A program made the translations under genes and the position numbers. From positions 1 through 16,543 of the forward strand of contig PWOD01000105.1 in NCBI GenBank assembly GCA_003557545.1: DNA of 16,543 nt, read 5' to 3'. Source of the DNA: a bacterium. Lineage in GTDB: Bacteria; T1Sed10-126. Below, one piece after another: positions 15,331 to 16,543 of this stretch (the first letter of the stretch is position 1; each line of letters starts with the position of its first letter). Below the pieces are notes generated by a model, which made no database searches, was not told where the DNA came from, and saw only the letters and a list, made by a program, of their open reading frames with translations.

Positions 15331-16543
15331 ATGAAATCAGCGATTGTAAAGATGATTGGTAATATTTGGAGTTTGATTCCAAGGGGTCTGGTCCGAACAA
15401 CAAAATTACTGGTAATGAGTTTCTTGATACTTGTTTTAAGCGGTTCAGTGTTTGCTGGAATCGGTTTGCGGGAGGAGCGAGATTATCGGGCGGCGGTCTG
15501 GTATTTGCGGGAAAATGATCTCCAACAGGCACGTTACCAGTACAGTCAGTTTGTTGAGGATTATCCTGGCTCCGAACGGCTTGGACGGGCTTATTTTGGT
15601 CTGGCGGAGACCTATTATTTAGAGGATGAGTATGAGTTTGCCGGATCAAACTATAAACAGGCTTTAATTGCTGGAAATCTCCCTGCTGAATATCGTGAAC
15701 AGGCTTACAGACGGGGGCTGGATGCGGCCGGAACGATTGGTTCGTTAGTTTTAACTGAGGGTATACTGGAGACTGCTGAACCGGATTATGCAGCTGTGAT
15801 TCCCCGCAGCGGGCTGTTAAATGCTATCCAGGTGATGGAAAACAATCAGCGGTATCAGCAGGCACTGGAACTGATTCGTAACGCACTTGATCGCTATGCA
15901 GACGATTCGGAGTTTCTCCATGAAAAAGCAGTTCAATTATCAAATTTAGAACGTTTTGAAGAGGCGGAAAAAGTTCTTGATAGGATCATTGAGCAGAGTA
16001 GTCTCTATCGAGAAGAAGCCAGGTTTTTACGGGCCGAAGTAAGGTTTGCCATGGGAAAATATCAAGCCGCTGCGGCTGATTATAAAAAATTAATTGAGAT
16101 AGCTGAATTTAAATATGATGCTGTTTATGGTCTGGCCTGGGTGGAGATAGTAGAAGAAAACTTTCAATCAGCCCTGGAATATCTCAGTCAGGTAGCCGAG
16201 GAAATTCCCGAGGAGCGGCAGCGACTGCGGCGGGTTGTAACCAGGGATCTGGCTCGATTGTATGCAACCCTGGGAGAGGCGGGTAAGGCTGATCAGTGGT
16301 ATGACACTGCAATCGAACTGGCAGTTGAGCCGGGTCGTTCTCAGCTGTTGATTGAAAAAGCAGAATATTTAGTGCAGAGAGGTCAGCTTGAGGCTGCAGT
16401 AGTTTATTATGAACAGTCCCGGGAAACCCTTCCTTCGGATAGTTTGAAAAGTCTTGTTCAGGGCTATCTATCCTTGCGTAAATATCAACCGGCAGTTGAA
16501 ACCCTGGATCGGGGTTTTGAAGCAGAAAAAATATCCGGTCATT
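15331..16543 (+). CDS. Secreted TPR-repeat protein, partial at the window edge
   Basis: An open frame from ATG 15331 runs 404 codons to the end of the window. GGGAG (15320-15324) lies six bases before the start. Residues 1-43 look like a signal peptide with a long basic n-region, a hydrophobic core (LLVMSFLILVLSGSVFA) and cleavage after VFA, so the protein is probably periplasmic. From about residue 50 there are successive helix-turn-helix TPR units (for example YSQFVEDYPGSERLGRAYFGLAETYYLEDEYEFAGSNY, split across two helices). The first units resemble CpoB/YbgF and BamD-type repeats. It lies 17 bases after tonB in the same direction, so it is probably part of the ExbBD-TonB operon, perhaps as a periplasmic adaptor. 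The C-terminus is outside the window. Confidence 0.85.
   Translation, partial: MKSAIVKMIGNIWSLIPRGLVRTTKLLVMSFLILVLSGSVFAGIGLREERDYRAAVWYLRENDLQQARYQYSQFVEDYPGSERLGRAYFGLAETYYLEDEYEFAGSNYKQALIAGNLPAEYREQAYRRGLDAAGTIGSLVLTEGILETAEPDYAAVIPRSGLLNAIQVMENNQRYQQALELIRNALDRYADDSEFLHEKAVQLSNLERFEEAEKVLDRIIEQSSLYREEARFLRAEVRFAMGKYQAAAADYKKLIEIAEFKYDAVYGLAWVEIVEENFQSALEYLSQVAEEIPEERQRLRRVVTRDLARLYATLGEAGKADQWYDTAIELAVEPGRSQLLIEKAEYLVQRGQLEAAVVYYEQSRETLPSDSLKSLVQGYLSLRKYQPAVETLDRGFEAEKISGH

Overview
The window looks like a chromosomal segment from a strictly anaerobic, fermentative, diderm (two-membrane) bacterium. A trimeric, electron-bifurcating type [FeFe] hydrogenase with its maturases indicates H2-evolving fermentation. 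An ExbB/ExbD/TonB set implies an outer membrane. Together with strong Shine-Dalgarno sites, frequent GTG/TTG starts and an unusually acidic TonB linker, this fits a Halanaerobiales-like diderm Firmicute best. That assignment is an inference, not something I could test. All genes lie on the + strand.

Layout. 1-75 is the tail of an unidentified gene, overlapped by an MFS transporter (65-1306). A probable sigma70 promoter follows (1343-1372), then a cyclopropane-fatty-acid synthase (1479-2597). Next comes a closely spaced set: a membrane-anchored protein of unknown function (2672-3250), hydF (3274-4530) and hydG (4544-6037). After an extended -10 promoter (6114-6122) come the hydrogenase structural genes in the order NuoF-like HydB (6203-8059), catalytic HydA (8062-9825) and NuoE-like HydC (9822-10313). 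This unit closes with a convincing intrinsic terminator at 10301-10336. A Cas4/RecB-family PD-(D/E)XK nuclease follows (about 10580-11635); its N-terminus has no ATG, GTG or TTG and seems to need an ATT start. A structured 230-bp leader-like region precedes a second MFS transporter (11869-13044). The window ends with exbB, exbD, tonB and a secreted TPR protein that runs off the edge (13215-16543).

How the genes work together. HydF and HydG are two of the three H-cluster maturation proteins; hydE is not in the window. They would assemble the diiron subcluster of HydA. HydB and HydC would carry the flavin/NADH and [2Fe-2S] functions that let the complex couple NADH and reduced ferredoxin oxidation to H2 formation. 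The ExbB-ExbD-TonB-TPR module would use the inner-membrane ion gradient to energise the outer membrane.

Most notable points: (i) HydG appears to have lost the middle cysteine of its C-terminal auxiliary-cluster motif and gained one three residues downstream; (ii) the nuclease gene's apparent ATT start; (iii) an uncharacterised membrane-anchored protein placed directly before hydF; (iv) mutually exclusive hairpins ahead of the second MFS gene; (v) a roughly 70-residue Glu-Pro tract in TonB. I see no tRNA, rRNA, CRISPR array, insertion sequence or phage gene.
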